A stretch of 64,000 nt of DNA from Acidimicrobiia bacterium (GTDB lineage Bacteria; Actinomycetota; Acidimicrobiia; Acidimicrobiales; Poriferisodalaceae): contig JAJDVQ010000100.1 in assembly GCA_022826045.1 (NCBI GenBank), positions 16,999 through 80,998 on the forward strand. Direction: 5' to 3'. Position 1 is the stretch's first letter, and every line of letters starts with the position of its first letter. Below are positions 7,927 through 16,719 of the stretch, piece by piece. The position numbers and the translations under genes are program-made. Below the pieces are notes generated by a model. That model made no database searches and was not told the origin of the DNA. It saw only the letters and a list, made by a program, of their open reading frames with translations.

Positions 7927-10374
7927 ATGTGGTTGTTCCGGCTGCGGTGGTCCCTGCGGGACGCGCGCAAACGCTGGATCCAGATCGTCGCCATCGGCTT
8001 CACGCTGGCGATCGGCATCGGGCTGTACGCGGGCCTCTCGAGCGTGACGCAATGGAGGCTCGCCTCCATCGACAAGAGCCTCGAGGCCACCGGCATGTAC
8101 GACCTGCGGGCGACGGTCGGCGAGGGCGGGGACGTGCCGGCCGGCTCGCTGGCTCGCATCGCCAGCGAGATCGACGGCATCGACCGCTACAACGAACGCC
8201 TCCTGTTCGACACCCAGGTCGAGACCGTCGTCGAGGGCGAAGAACTGCTGGTGCACGGGCGCATCGTCGGCATGGACTTGTCGGGGAGCGAGCCCGTCGT
8301 CAACGACGTCTACCTGATCGACGATGCTGCGCGGCCGGTCTCGAACAGCGCAACACCGCAGGTGCTGGTCAATCGGGGCTTCTCGACTTTCTGGGACTTG
8401 CCGACGAGCGGCGCGCTGACTGTGGGAGGCGACGTCGGCGTGGAATATGTCGGCTCTGCCGTGTCACCCGAGTTCTTCCTCATCATCGAGGGGAACGGAT
8501 CGCTCGGCAGGTCCAACCTGGCGGTGCTGTTCGCTCCGCTGGACGCCGCGCAGGACATCTCGGGCCGGTCCGGCGTGGTCAACGACCTCGTGCTGACCCT
8601 TGAGCCGGGGGCTGATGCCGCGGCGGTGACCGAGCAGCTCACCGAAGCCGCCGCGTCGCAAGGCGGTGTGCTGCTGGACGTCCTCACCCGGGAGGCGACG
8701 CCCTCGTACATCGGCTTGACCGGTTCACCAGAGATCGACCAGGGCATCTACAACGCCATCTCGCTCCTGCTCTTTGTCGGAGCTGCGTTCGCCGCGCTCA
8801 ACTTCTCGGCCCGCATGGTCGAAGCGCAGCGGCGCGAGATCGGCAACTCCATGGCGATCGGGGAGCATCCCCGGACGATCGTCATCCGGCCGCTGCTGAT
8901 CGGCCTGCAGATCGGCATCATCGGCATGATCTTGGGCGTCGCCGTGGGCTACGCGATCGCCTTCCAGACGGTGACCGTCGTGCAGGAGGTTGCGTGGCTG
9001 CCGATCTTCGAGCAGCCCTTCCAGGCAGGCATCTACGCGCAGGCCATGGCGCTCGGATTCGCAGTGCCGGTGCTTGCCGTGCTCTGGCCTGTCCTGCGCG
9101 CCGTCAGGGTGCGGCCGGTCGACGCGATTCGCTCAAGTCATCTGGCATCGAGGGGCGGCAGTTTGGGGCCCATCATCAGCCGCATCCCCCTGCCGGGCCG
9201 CAGCCTTGAGCGGATGCCGTTCCGGAACCTGATGAGGGCTCCCCGCCGGACGTTCCTGACGTTGCTGACCTTCACCATGAGCTTGGCGATCATGTTCGCC
9301 ATGCTGGGGCTGGGCAGCACCTTTACGGCCACGCTCGACGACGGCAACGAAGAACTGCTCGGTGGCGAGCCTGACCGATTCACGGTGCAGTTGGATTCCT
9401 TCTACCCGGTCAACTCGCCGCAGGTCCAGGACGTGCTCACCAATCCGACGGTGCAACTCGGCGAGCCGGCGATGGTGCTCGGGGCCAATGTCACCGCTGC
9501 CACGTCAGAAGCCGCCGACGACCCGATCCGGCTGGATCTCGCGGTCCGCTTCGTCGACTTCGGCAGCGCCGTGTGGACACCGACCGCGACGGAGGGCACG
9601 CTGTCGCCCCGGTCGCCGGGCATCGTGCTCGCCGACAAGGCCGCTCGTGACTTCGGTGTGGGGGTCGGCGACGATGTCATCGTCACGCATCCGGCGCTCG
9701 TCGACGGAGCGTTCACCTACAGCACGCGCACCCTGCCCGTCGCGGCGATCCATCCGCATCCGCTGCGGCTCAACGCCTACATGGATCTCTCACAGGCGTC
9801 CACCTGGGGCTTCGGCGGTCTCGCCAACATCGTGACCGGCGTGCCGGCAGACGGCAGCAGCCTGAACGACGTGAAGCGAGCGCTCTTCGGCAGCGGCACG
9901 GGCGTGGCGCTGGTGCAGGGGTTGAACGAGACGTTCCAGTCCTTGGAGGATTCGCTGGAGCAGTCCAGCAGCGTGTTCGTCATCACGCGGATCTTCGTCA
10001 TCTTCCTGGTGATGCTGATCGCGTTCAACACCGCCAACATCAATGTCGACGAGCGCTCCCGTGATCACGCCACGATGTTCGCCTACGGCATACCCGTGCG
10101 GCGGGTGATCGCGAACCTCTCGGTGGAGGGGCTGCTGCTGGGCGTGGTTGCCGTGGTGCTCGGCGGTCTGTTCGGCTACGCCCTGTTGCTGTGGATGGCG
10201 CTGTTCCAGATGCCGACGGCTGTGCCCGATGTCGGCATGATCGTGTCGGTGCGCTGGTGGGAGATGGTGGCGTCGTTCGTGGTGGCACTGGCCGCGATCG
10301 CGCTGGCGCCCCTGTTCCCTGGTCGCAAGCTGAAGAAGATGTTCATTCCTGGGCAGCTGCGGGTGATGGAGTAA
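7927..10374 (+). CDS. ABC transporter permease, FtsX-like (MacB type), duplicated
   Basis: The 815-residue membrane protein has an N-terminal transmembrane helix (QIVAIGFTLAIGIGLYAG near residues 18-35), a large extracytoplasmic domain, then FtsX helices near residues 275-400. A second helix follows (TFLTLLTFTMSLAIMFAMLGL near 440-460), with another extracytoplasmic domain and three C-terminal helices. This 10-helix, two-FtsX layout is typical of actinobacterial export permeases of lipids, peptides or lipoproteins. It forms an operon with the ATPase just upstream. The transported substrate is unknown. Confidence 0.88.
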   Translation: MWLFRLRWSLRDARKRWIQIVAIGFTLAIGIGLYAGLSSVTQWRLASIDKSLEATGMYDLRATVGEGGDVPAGSLARIASEIDGIDRYNERLLFDTQVETVVEGEELLVHGRIVGMDLSGSEPVVNDVYLIDDAARPVSNSATPQVLVNRGFSTFWDLPTSGALTVGGDVGVEYVGSAVSPEFFLIIEGNGSLGRSNLAVLFAPLDAAQDISGRSGVVNDLVLTLEPGADAAAVTEQLTEAAASQGGVLLDVLTREATPSYIGLTGSPEIDQGIYNAISLLLFVGAAFAALNFSARMVEAQRREIGNSMAIGEHPRTIVIRPLLIGLQIGIIGMILGVAVGYAIAFQTVTVVQEVAWLPIFEQPFQAGIYAQAMALGFAVPVLAVLWPVLRAVRVRPVDAIRSSHLASRGGSLGPIISRIPLPGRSLERMPFRNLMRAPRRTFLTLLTFTMSLAIMFAMLGLGSTFTATLDDGNEELLGGEPDRFTVQLDSFYPVNSPQVQDVLTNPTVQLGEPAMVLGANVTAATSEAADDPIRLDLAVRFVDFGSAVWTPTATEGTLSPRSPGIVLADKAARDFGVGVGDDVIVTHPALVDGAFTYSTRTLPVAAIHPHPLRLNAYMDLSQASTWGFGGLANIVTGVPADGSSLNDVKRALFGSGTGVALVQGLNETFQSLEDSLEQSSSVFVITRIFVIFLVMLIAFNTANINVDERSRDHATMFAYGIPVRRVIANLSVEGLLLGVVAVVLGGLFGYALLLWMALFQMPTAVPDVGMIVSVRWWEMVASFVVALAAIALAPLFPGRKLKKMFIPGQLRVME

Positions 10375-10413
10375 GGCTCCACGGCTCAGGCATCTGTGCC
10401 TTACGCGTGGAGC
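10371..10413. terminator. Inverted repeats spanning two convergent stop codons
   Basis: GTAAGGC at 10371-10377 pairs with GCCTTAC at 10398-10404. The overlapping arms GCTCCACG (10376-10383) and CGTGGAGC (10406-10413) give an alternative hairpin. The stops of both converging genes (TAA on each strand) sit inside the first pair of arms. There is no clear T tract, so it is a terminator-like bidirectional structure rather than a textbook one. Confidence 0.45.
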
Positions 10414-11342
10414 GCAGGGGGTTCGTACACCCACGGCCCTCGTGGCAGCACTGCAGGGTCGAAATGCTGCGCTGTCTCGGCGAGACCGTCGAGGCTCATC
10501 ACGGGGTCGAGTTCGAGGCTGGTGAGCAGGAGGTTCACGACGTCGAGCGGCGTTTCGCCGAGAGCTTGGCGATGTTGGAGTGTCACGGCGCCGTCTCGTT
10601 TGGCGAGGCGGCGACCCTCGGGGCCCAGAACGAGTGGGACGTGGGCGTATGAGGGCGGTTCGATACCGAGCAGTCGAGCGAGGTGGGCCTGGCGGGGGGT
10701 GGATGGCAGCAGGTCGTCGCCTCGCACGATCTCGGTGATGCCTTGTGCGGCGTCGTCTACGACTACCGCGAGGTTGTAGGCGGGGGTGCCGTCGCCTCGC
10801 TGGATCACGAAGTCGTCGACTGTGCTGGTGTAGGCGCCGAGCTGGCGGTCGACGACGGTCACCTCGGCGGGCTCGGGACCGTCGGAGCCAACGCGCAGCC
10901 TGAGTGCTGGTGGTCGGCCGCTGCTGCGACGCTGTTCTCGCTCAGCCGGTGTCAGGTGCCGGCAGGTTCCCGGGTAGGTGCCTTCGGGTGATGTTCCGTG
11001 CGGGGCCGCCGCGGCTTCGGCGATCTCACGCCGGGTGCAGAAGCACTCGTAGGTGAGGTCGCGCCGGCGGAGGTCGGCGATTGCGTCGCGGTAGAGATCC
11101 AGGCGGTTGCTCTGGCGGACTGGCTCGGCATCCCAATCGAGCCCGAGCGCAGCCATGTCGCGCAACTGCGAGTCGTAGAACTGCGGTCGCACGGCACCGT
11201 CGAGGTCTTCGAACCGCCAGAGGAACCGCCCGTCGGCAGAGCGGGCGAACAGCCATGCCAGCAGCGCTGTGCGGAGGTTGCCGAGGTGCAGGTCGCCTGT
11301 GGGGCTCGGGGCCCAGCGGCCGATTGTCGGGCGTGGGGTCAA
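10401..11342 (-). CDS. gluQ: Glutamyl-Q tRNA(Asp) synthetase
   Basis: The 313-residue protein equals the catalytic core of glutamyl-tRNA synthetase without the anticodon-binding domain, the hallmark of GluQ-RS (YadB). It glutamylates queuosine in tRNA-Asp. Visible motifs are RWAPSPTGDLHLGNLRTALL (HIGH-like) at the N-terminus, the Cys-bearing segment CFCTRREI with TYPGTCRHL, the LRVGSDG region, and RRLAKRDGAVTL (KMSKS-like) near residue 245. The start is a TTG at 11342 that overlaps the TGA of the upstream gene (TTGA) and has GAGGG upstream, so translation is coupled to the nitroreductase fusion gene. Confidence 0.87.
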   Translation of the reverse strand: MTPRPTIGRWAPSPTGDLHLGNLRTALLAWLFARSADGRFLWRFEDLDGAVRPQFYDSQLRDMAALGLDWDAEPVRQSNRLDLYRDAIADLRRRDLTYECFCTRREIAEAAAAPHGTSPEGTYPGTCRHLTPAEREQRRSSGRPPALRLRVGSDGPEPAEVTVVDRQLGAYTSTVDDFVIQRGDGTPAYNLAVVVDDAAQGITEIVRGDDLLPSTPRQAHLARLLGIEPPSYAHVPLVLGPEGRRLAKRDGAVTLQHRQALGETPLDVVNLLLTSLELDPVMSLDGLAETAQHFDPAVLPRGPWVYEPPALHA

Positions 11343-12550
11343 GCGCTGCCCTCGGCGAGCGCCTTGATGCCCTCGACGCAGCGCGCCATGTTCGCCAGGT
11401 GCTCGTCCTGGCGGCGGGACAGGATGCGAGGCTCCTTGTCGGGCATCGCCGTGATCGCCACCGAGAGGCCCGATTCGCCCGGACCGATCCGCACGGTATG
11501 GCGCAGGCGGCAGCGCTGGCCGTGCAACACGTCGATCTCGTAGCGCCACCGGGCGCCGGCTACTTCTTCGGTCTCGCCGGTCGCCCAGCCGAACAGCACG
11601 TTGGGCTCGTACTCGGTGACGGTGAGATCGATATTCCACTCGCCGATGGCGGGATGCTGGTTGTGGCCGATGAACTTGGCGCCAGCGGCCGGCCCGTCGT
11701 AGCCCGGGGCCCACTCGGCGCGCACGAACTCCTCGGAGAAATCGGCCCCGGCGTTGATGTCGCTGACGATCTCCCAGACGCGTTCGGCAGGCGCGTCGAT
11801 GTCGACTTCGACCGTGGCGCCGGGACCCTCGCCCAGCGAGCGGGCTGCCGACTCGTCACCGCGTGCCTCCCAGGTGCGACCCCAGCCGTCCACGTACGCG
11901 ATCTCATTGGCGCGTCGGCGTGGCACCGAGCCGAACTCGGTGCCCTTCGCATAGGCCAGCGGCAGCAGTGCGACCGGCGTGACTCCCTCAGGGATGCCGA
12001 GCACGTCGCGCAGTTCGTCTTCCTTGTTCAGAATTGCCGTCGTCCACGCGGTGGCGAGACCGCGGGCACGGGCCGCGAGGCAGAAGCTCCATGCAGACTG
12101 CAGGACTGAGTCGAACAGGCCCGGCTTGCCGCTGTCGTCGTGCACTCCCCACACGCAGGGAATGACGATCACCGGCACGTCGGCGAGATGTTCCGCGAGA
12201 TGGAACGCCGACTTCATCACCTGTTCCATCGGGTGCCCGGTTCCCGCGGTCGCGTCGCGTCCCCGCTTCATGAACGCGCCGACGACGGAGTTGTACATGT
12301 CGCCGATGGCCTGGCGCTGCTGTGGGTCACGGATCAGCAGCCATCGCCGGCTGGCCTGGTTGCCGCCGCCGGGACCCTGCTCGGCCACGTCGATGCAGTC
12401 GAGCACGACCTCGTGGGGGACGTCACGTTCGAGATCGAGGCGCAGCCGCACCGAGCGGGTGGTCGACAGCACGCCGTCGACCGACGCGAGGTCGACAGCG
12501 GCCGTGTCGTAGCGGGCGGGCACGTGGGGGTTCAGCTCTGGTGTCGGCAT
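11339..12550 (-). CDS. Nitroreductase-SRPBCC fusion protein
   Basis: The 403-residue protein joins two domains. Residues about 20-215 are nitroreductase-like and should bind FMN: TTRSVRLRLDLERDVPHEVV, the GGNQASRRWLLI segment, and SVLQSAWSFCLAARARGLAT with the IPEGVTPVALLPLAYAKGT tail. Residues about 245-395 are a START/SRPBCC (polyketide-cyclase-like) domain: VEVDIDAPAERVWEIVSDIN, then EYEPNVLFGWATGE. Such cyclase-like domains usually hold a hydrophobic ligand, so the fusion may shuttle or reduce a lipophilic substrate; this is inference. The stop overlaps the start of gluQ. The promoter is shared divergently with the lipoprotein gene. Confidence 0.85.
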   Translation of the reverse strand: MPTPELNPHVPARYDTAAVDLASVDGVLSTTRSVRLRLDLERDVPHEVVLDCIDVAEQGPGGGNQASRRWLLIRDPQQRQAIGDMYNSVVGAFMKRGRDATAGTGHPMEQVMKSAFHLAEHLADVPVIVIPCVWGVHDDSGKPGLFDSVLQSAWSFCLAARARGLATAWTTAILNKEDELRDVLGIPEGVTPVALLPLAYAKGTEFGSVPRRRANEIAYVDGWGRTWEARGDESAARSLGEGPGATVEVDIDAPAERVWEIVSDINAGADFSEEFVRAEWAPGYDGPAAGAKFIGHNQHPAIGEWNIDLTVTEYEPNVLFGWATGETEEVAGARWRYEIDVLHGQRCRLRHTVRIGPGESGLSVAITAMPDKEPRILSRRQDEHLANMARCVEGIKALAEGSA

Positions 12551-12576
12551 GCCGCCAGTATTGCCGCCTCACTCAA

Positions 12577-12582
12577 TAGTTT
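12577..12582 (+). promoter_or_regulatory. Candidate -10 box (TAGTTT) of leaderless gene
   Basis: TAGTTT ends 7 nt before the GTG at 12590 and no Shine-Dalgarno is present. The spacing matches the other leaderless starts in this window. Confidence 0.55.
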
Positions 12583-12589
12583 CTCCGGC

Positions 12590-14254
12590 GTGATGAACAC
12601 CTCGCCGGCCAGTCGGCATGACGCTCGGCCGATCAGGTCCGGCGCGGTGCTGGCGTGCGCCGCCCTCGCGCTGCTGTGCAGTGCGTGCTCGCTGCGCCTG
12701 CTGGAGCGGACGGAAACCCAGGAGCCCTCCGCGACTGCGGAGGCAGGCGATCCCGCTGCCGCCGGGACGACGGCCGGTGCGGCAGGCACCGCTGAGGCGG
12801 CCAGTACGACCGCAGCCTCCGGCGCGACCGGCACCACCGCTGCCTCCGCGACGACCGAGGCGCCCGCCCCTCCCACGACGGTCCGTGACTGTTCGCCCCG
12901 GGCGAGCGCTGGCGAGATTTCTCTCGACACTGCCGACGCGGTGACGCTCAGCTTCGACATCTCGCGCACGCTCTACGGGTGCGCCGAGGAGGTCGGGCTG
13001 GCGCTCGCGTGGAGCCCCGACGCGATCGCCTCGCTTGCGGCTCAGGAGCTTCGGGGGCCGCTGCTGCTCATCGAGTCGTGGTCCTCGGCTGACCTCGCCG
13101 GCGAGATCCGACGCTTGGCTCCGGAGCGGATCGTGACAGCGGGCCTCAGCGAGCAGATCCTCGAACGGCGGCTCACCGGTTTCGCCATCGAGCGGGTACG
13201 GGTCGATCCGCCGCCGACGCTGCCGCCCGGCGATGTGCCGTACCAGCGAGTGTGGGTTGTCGGCGACGCCGAGCACGCCGCTGTGCTGGGGGCGCTCGTG
13301 CGGCCCCTCGGCGGGGCGGCGGTGGCGGTGACGGGGGACGTGTGGGCCCTGACCCCCGCCGAACTCGACGTGCTGCGTGGCGCGGCGAGCGTCGAGGTGC
13401 ACACCGATCTCGGATCCGATGCAGCGTGGCAGCTCGAGGTCGTCCGCAGCGGCGCCGAACTGCCTGGCGGCGGCGTGCTCATATTCGACCGTGACCGCAC
13501 TCGCCGGATGGTGGCCATGTACGGCCACCCGACGACGTCCCAACTCGGGGTGCTCGGAGAGCAGGGCCCAGCCGAGGGCGTGGAGCGGCTGCGGTCCATC
13601 GCTGAGGGCTACGACGCCGACGGGGCAGACGTGGTGCTGGCCTTCGAGATCATCGCCACTGTCGCCTCAGCGCAAGCCGGCCGTGACGGCGACTACTCCA
13701 ACGAGACTGCCCTCGATGAGATCAGACCGTGGGTCGAGACGGCAGCGGCGAACGACATGTACGTGGTGCTGGACCTGCAGCCGGGCCGCACCGATTTCCT
13801 CACCCAGGCCAAGCAGTACGAGGAGTTGTTGCGGCTTCCCCATGTCGGGTTGGCGCTCGATCCCGAGTGGCGCCTCAAGCCCGGCCAGGTCCATCTGCGC
13901 CAGATCGGCACGGTCGATGCGGCCGAGATCAACGAGGTCGTGCGCTGGCTGGCCGAGATCGTCCGCACTGAGGCCCTGCCGCAGAAGCTGTTGGTGCTGC
14001 ACCAGTTCCGCTTCTCGATGATCACCAACCGCGAACTGATCGAGACGCCGCCGGAGCTGGCGGTGCTGGTTCACATGGACGGTCAGGGTCCGATCAACAC
14101 GAAGTACAGCACCTGGGAGGCGCTGACCGGTGAGCCCGACGCCGAGCGCTTCTGGTGGGGCTGGAAGAACTTCTACGACGAGGACTCGCCGACGCCCACC
14201 GCCTCCCAAGTGCTGGCGCTCACGCCGTTGCCGCTGTTCGTGTCCTACCAGTAG
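12590..14254 (+). CDS. Secreted lipoprotein with cell-wall-repeat-like and TIM-barrel-like regions
   Basis: The 554-residue protein has a lipoprotein signal peptide (AVLACAALALLCSAC near residues 19-33; lipobox Cys in LCSAC), then a Thr/Ala/Gly-rich linker to about residue 100. The middle part (GPLLLIESWSSADLAGEIRR, PERIVTAGLSEQILERRL) resembles cell-wall-binding repeat 2 modules. The C-terminal half reads like a TIM-barrel glycosidase-type fold (VVLAFEIIATVASAQAG, NDMYVVLDLQPGRTDFL, VGLALDPEWRLKPGQ, KLLVLHQFRF). The enzymatic role is unknown. I chose the GTG at 12590 because TAGTTT lies 7 nt upstream; the ATG at 12593 is equivalent. Confidence 0.72.
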   Translation: MMNTSPASRHDARPIRSGAVLACAALALLCSACSLRLLERTETQEPSATAEAGDPAAAGTTAGAAGTAEAASTTAASGATGTTAASATTEAPAPPTTVRDCSPRASAGEISLDTADAVTLSFDISRTLYGCAEEVGLALAWSPDAIASLAAQELRGPLLLIESWSSADLAGEIRRLAPERIVTAGLSEQILERRLTGFAIERVRVDPPPTLPPGDVPYQRVWVVGDAEHAAVLGALVRPLGGAAVAVTGDVWALTPAELDVLRGAASVEVHTDLGSDAAWQLEVVRSGAELPGGGVLIFDRDRTRRMVAMYGHPTTSQLGVLGEQGPAEGVERLRSIAEGYDADGADVVLAFEIIATVASAQAGRDGDYSNETALDEIRPWVETAAANDMYVVLDLQPGRTDFLTQAKQYEELLRLPHVGLALDPEWRLKPGQVHLRQIGTVDAAEINEVVRWLAEIVRTEALPQKLLVLHQFRFSMITNRELIETPPELAVLVHMDGQGPINTKYSTWEALTGEPDAERFWWGWKNFYDEDSPTPTASQVLALTPLPLFVSYQ

Positions 14255-14277
14255 CGGGGCGCCGCCGGCTCAGCATC

Positions 14278-14283
14278 TAGTCT
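14278..14283 (+). promoter_or_regulatory. Candidate -10 box (TAGTCT) of leaderless aminotransferase gene
   Basis: TAGTCT ends exactly 7 nt before the ATG at 14291, without a Shine-Dalgarno sequence. Confidence 0.55.
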
Positions 14284-14290
14284 CCGCGGC

Positions 14291-15451
14291 ATGGCACGGC
14301 TGCCGTACCTGAGTTCGCGTCTGCAGGGTTACCAGTCGACGATCTTTGCCGAGATGTCCGCGCTGGCGGTGCGCACCGGGGCCATCAACCTGGGTCAGGG
14401 CTTCCCTGACACCGACGGGCCGACCGAGGTGCTCGAAGCGGCGGTTGCAGCGATCCGCAGCGGCACGGCCAACCAGTACCCGCCGGGCATCGGCGTAGCT
14501 GAGCTGCGCCATGCGGTGGCCCGCCACCAGAAGCGCTTCTGGGGCATGGACGTCGACCCCGACAGCGAGGTGCTCATCACGGCTGGTGCGAGCGAGGCGT
14601 TGGCGGCCGCCATCCTGGCGCTGACCGAGGTGGGCGACGACGTGCTCACGTTCGAGCCGTGGTACGACCTCTACGGTGCCGTGATCTCGATGGCGGGGGC
14701 GGTGCGCAAGGTGGTGACGCTGCGCCCGCCCGACTACGGCTTCGATCCCGACGAGCTGGCGGCGGCGGTGACGCCGCGGACCCGGCTGCTGGTGCTCAAC
14801 AGCCCGCACAATCCGACCGGCAAGGTGTTCGGCCGCGCCGAGCTGGAGGCCATCGCAGAGGTGGCGGTCGAACGGGACCTCATCGTGGTCACCGACGAGG
14901 TGTACGAGCACCTGGTCTTCGACGGCGAGCACATCCCCATCGCCACGCTGCCGGGCATGGCCGACCGCACCGTCACCATCTCCAGCGGCGGCAAGACCTT
15001 CGCGGTGACCGGCTGGAAGATCGGCTGGGTGTGCGCCCGCCCGGAGCTGGTGGCGGCAGTGCGCACGGCCAAGCAATGGCTCACCTACGTCAGCGGCGGA
15101 CCGTTCCAGCATGCGATCGCGGCGGGGCTCGACCTCGGCGACGAGTACTTCGCGGCTCAGGCCGACGATCTGCGAGCGAAGCGGGATCGGCTGTCGGAGG
15201 GCCTGCGCTCGACGGGCCTCGAAGTGTTCGAGCCGTCCGGCACCTACTTCATCACCGCCGACATCCGCTCGATCGGCCACGACGACGGCATCGAGTTCTG
15301 CTGGAGCCTGCCCGAACGCATCGGCGTCGCCGCCGTCCCGAACGTCGTCATGTACGACAACGTCCACGAGGGCCGCCACCTCGTCCGCTTCGCCTTCTGC
15401 AAGCAGCACGACGTCCTCGACGCCGCCATAGAGCGCCTCCGCACCCTCTAG
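14291..15451 (+). CDS. Class I/II pyridoxal-phosphate aminotransferase (DapC/methionine aminotransferase-like)
   Basis: The 386-residue fold-type I PLP enzyme has GAINLGQGFPDTDGP at residue 30, TAGASEALAAAIL near residue 97, NSPHNPTGKVF near residue 172, VTDEVYEHLVFDG near residue 198, and the Schiff-base Lys in TISSGGKTFAVTGWKIGW near residue 238. It resembles proteins annotated as N-succinyldiaminopimelate aminotransferase in actinobacteria and as methionine aminotransferase (YbdL) in enterobacteria. The physiological substrate cannot be settled from sequence. The start is leaderless-type. Confidence 0.9.
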   Translation: MARLPYLSSRLQGYQSTIFAEMSALAVRTGAINLGQGFPDTDGPTEVLEAAVAAIRSGTANQYPPGIGVAELRHAVARHQKRFWGMDVDPDSEVLITAGASEALAAAILALTEVGDDVLTFEPWYDLYGAVISMAGAVRKVVTLRPPDYGFDPDELAAAVTPRTRLLVLNSPHNPTGKVFGRAELEAIAEVAVERDLIVVTDEVYEHLVFDGEHIPIATLPGMADRTVTISSGGKTFAVTGWKIGWVCARPELVAAVRTAKQWLTYVSGGPFQHAIAAGLDLGDEYFAAQADDLRAKRDRLSEGLRSTGLEVFEPSGTYFITADIRSIGHDDGIEFCWSLPERIGVAAVPNVVMYDNVHEGRHLVRFAFCKQHDVLDAAIERLRTL

Positions 15452-15490
15452 CCCGCGGTCCGCTGGCTGGTGGCAATCCGGCGATGCGAA

Positions 15491-16123
15491 TCAGCGGGGA
15501 CGCGCCGGGAAGAGGTTGACGGCGAGGGCGGAGCCGATCATGCCTCCGCCGGTGGACAGGACGAGGTCGGCGACGGTGTCGTCGTAGGTGAGGTCAAGGC
15601 CGCCGCCTGCACCGGTCTCGGCCACGATCCACTCGGCGGCTTCCCAGCCCACGATGGCAAGTGCCCCGAGTCCTGCGCCGAGCAGCCACGCATCGCCGCG
15701 GGACAAGCGGTTCGCAGCCCCGCCGCGGCGGTAGCGCCAGGCGTGGAATGCGCCGACGAGCAGGATCCAGTTGAGCGTGTGCAGCACGTCGTCGGTGGCG
15801 TCGAAGGTGTCGTAGACGTAGGCCAGATTGCCGAGCGTGTCGATCAGGAACGGCGCCACGATCAGCACGTCGGCAGTCGCCGGGTAGGGCCGGAACCGCC
15901 CGCGCCAGAACCACGCCAGCGGCACCACCACTGCCGACAGCATGAACAGCGGGAACCGGAACGCCATCCCCTTGCCTTCGAGATGGTCGAGCGGCACGGC
16001 AATGGCCACCACGAAGCACAGCGCCAGCGCCGCTTTGAACGCCATCGCCACGACAACGGCGCGGCGGCGGCCGTCGAGCACTGCAACGCTCCGGAGTCGC
16101 CCTGGGTCAGTTGCTTCGGTCAT
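15491..16123 (-). CDS. Small integral membrane protein, YjdF/DUF2238-like
   Basis: The 210-residue protein has about six hydrophobic segments: AFKAALALCFVVAIAVPL, PLFMLSAVVVPLAWF, a third around residues 85-100, LHTLNWILLVGAFHAW, GAGLGALAIVGWEAAEWIV, and a C-terminal one after DLVLSTGGGMIGSALAV. The conserved polar pattern DDVLHTLN, then WEAAEW, then YDDTVADLVLSTGGG matches my memory of the YjdF/DUF2238 family, whose function is unknown. It converges with the aminotransferase, 39 nt apart. Confidence 0.68.
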   Translation of the reverse strand: MTEATDPGRLRSVAVLDGRRRAVVVAMAFKAALALCFVVAIAVPLDHLEGKGMAFRFPLFMLSAVVVPLAWFWRGRFRPYPATADVLIVAPFLIDTLGNLAYVYDTFDATDDVLHTLNWILLVGAFHAWRYRRGGAANRLSRGDAWLLGAGLGALAIVGWEAAEWIVAETGAGGGLDLTYDDTVADLVLSTGGGMIGSALAVNLFPARPR

Positions 16124-16719
16124 GGCGCGATGGATCTGCTCTCGCTGGTGGCTGGGATACTCCGGTCACGCCCAGATCCGCCCGGTCGCGCATCAGCCCG
16201 TTCTCTGCTCGACTCTGGAGCCCGATGCAGGGGAGCGATCACGCCTTCGGCGAATTCGTTGAGCATGACCAGTTCTTGGTCTTGGGTCCACAGCGACTTC
16301 ATCAAGTGCCGGTTCTCGTAGAGGGCCCGTCGGCCTCGCTGGTCGGCATCGGACTTGTCGGACTCGGTGGAGGCGATACCCAGTCGCCTGCCGCGATAGT
16401 ACGGCACCTTCCCAAACTTCGCAAAGCTCACAGCAAGCACATGCTACGCTCCCTGTGCTCAAACCCAATACGCGGAGGTCAATGATGCCGGAGAGTGCGA
16501 ACTAAGGAGACCGTCACTCTCGCTAGCGGAGATCAAGTAACTGGGTGCAAATTTGTCAACCGGAACTCTACTGGAAGGCAAGTGAGTACTTCATTCGTCG
16601 AAGTATCGTATGACCCAGCGAGGTGTAAGCGAGTGGTGGAATTTGCGGCAGTAGCTGATTCCATTCCAGCCGACAGTTGCAGTAGTGCACACATGCTGAT
16701 TGCGGGGAGTAGAGCAATC
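16124..16719. other. Intergenic stretch without a convincing gene
   Basis: The first 320 bases hold a weak minus-strand frame (16120-16440, 106 codons) whose stop overlaps the ATG at 16123 (ATGA). Its last third is Arg/Ser-rich and looks non-coding, so I do not call it. From about 16440 the base composition drops clearly in GC. A short ATG frame near 16483 stops after 7 codons. I see no RNA gene here. Confidence 0.4.

Noticed and set aside
16120..16440. Minus-strand 106-codon frame upstream of the YjdF-like gene
   Set aside because: Its stop overlaps the next start, but the end is Arg/Ser-rich, it crosses a composition change and shows no recognisable family.
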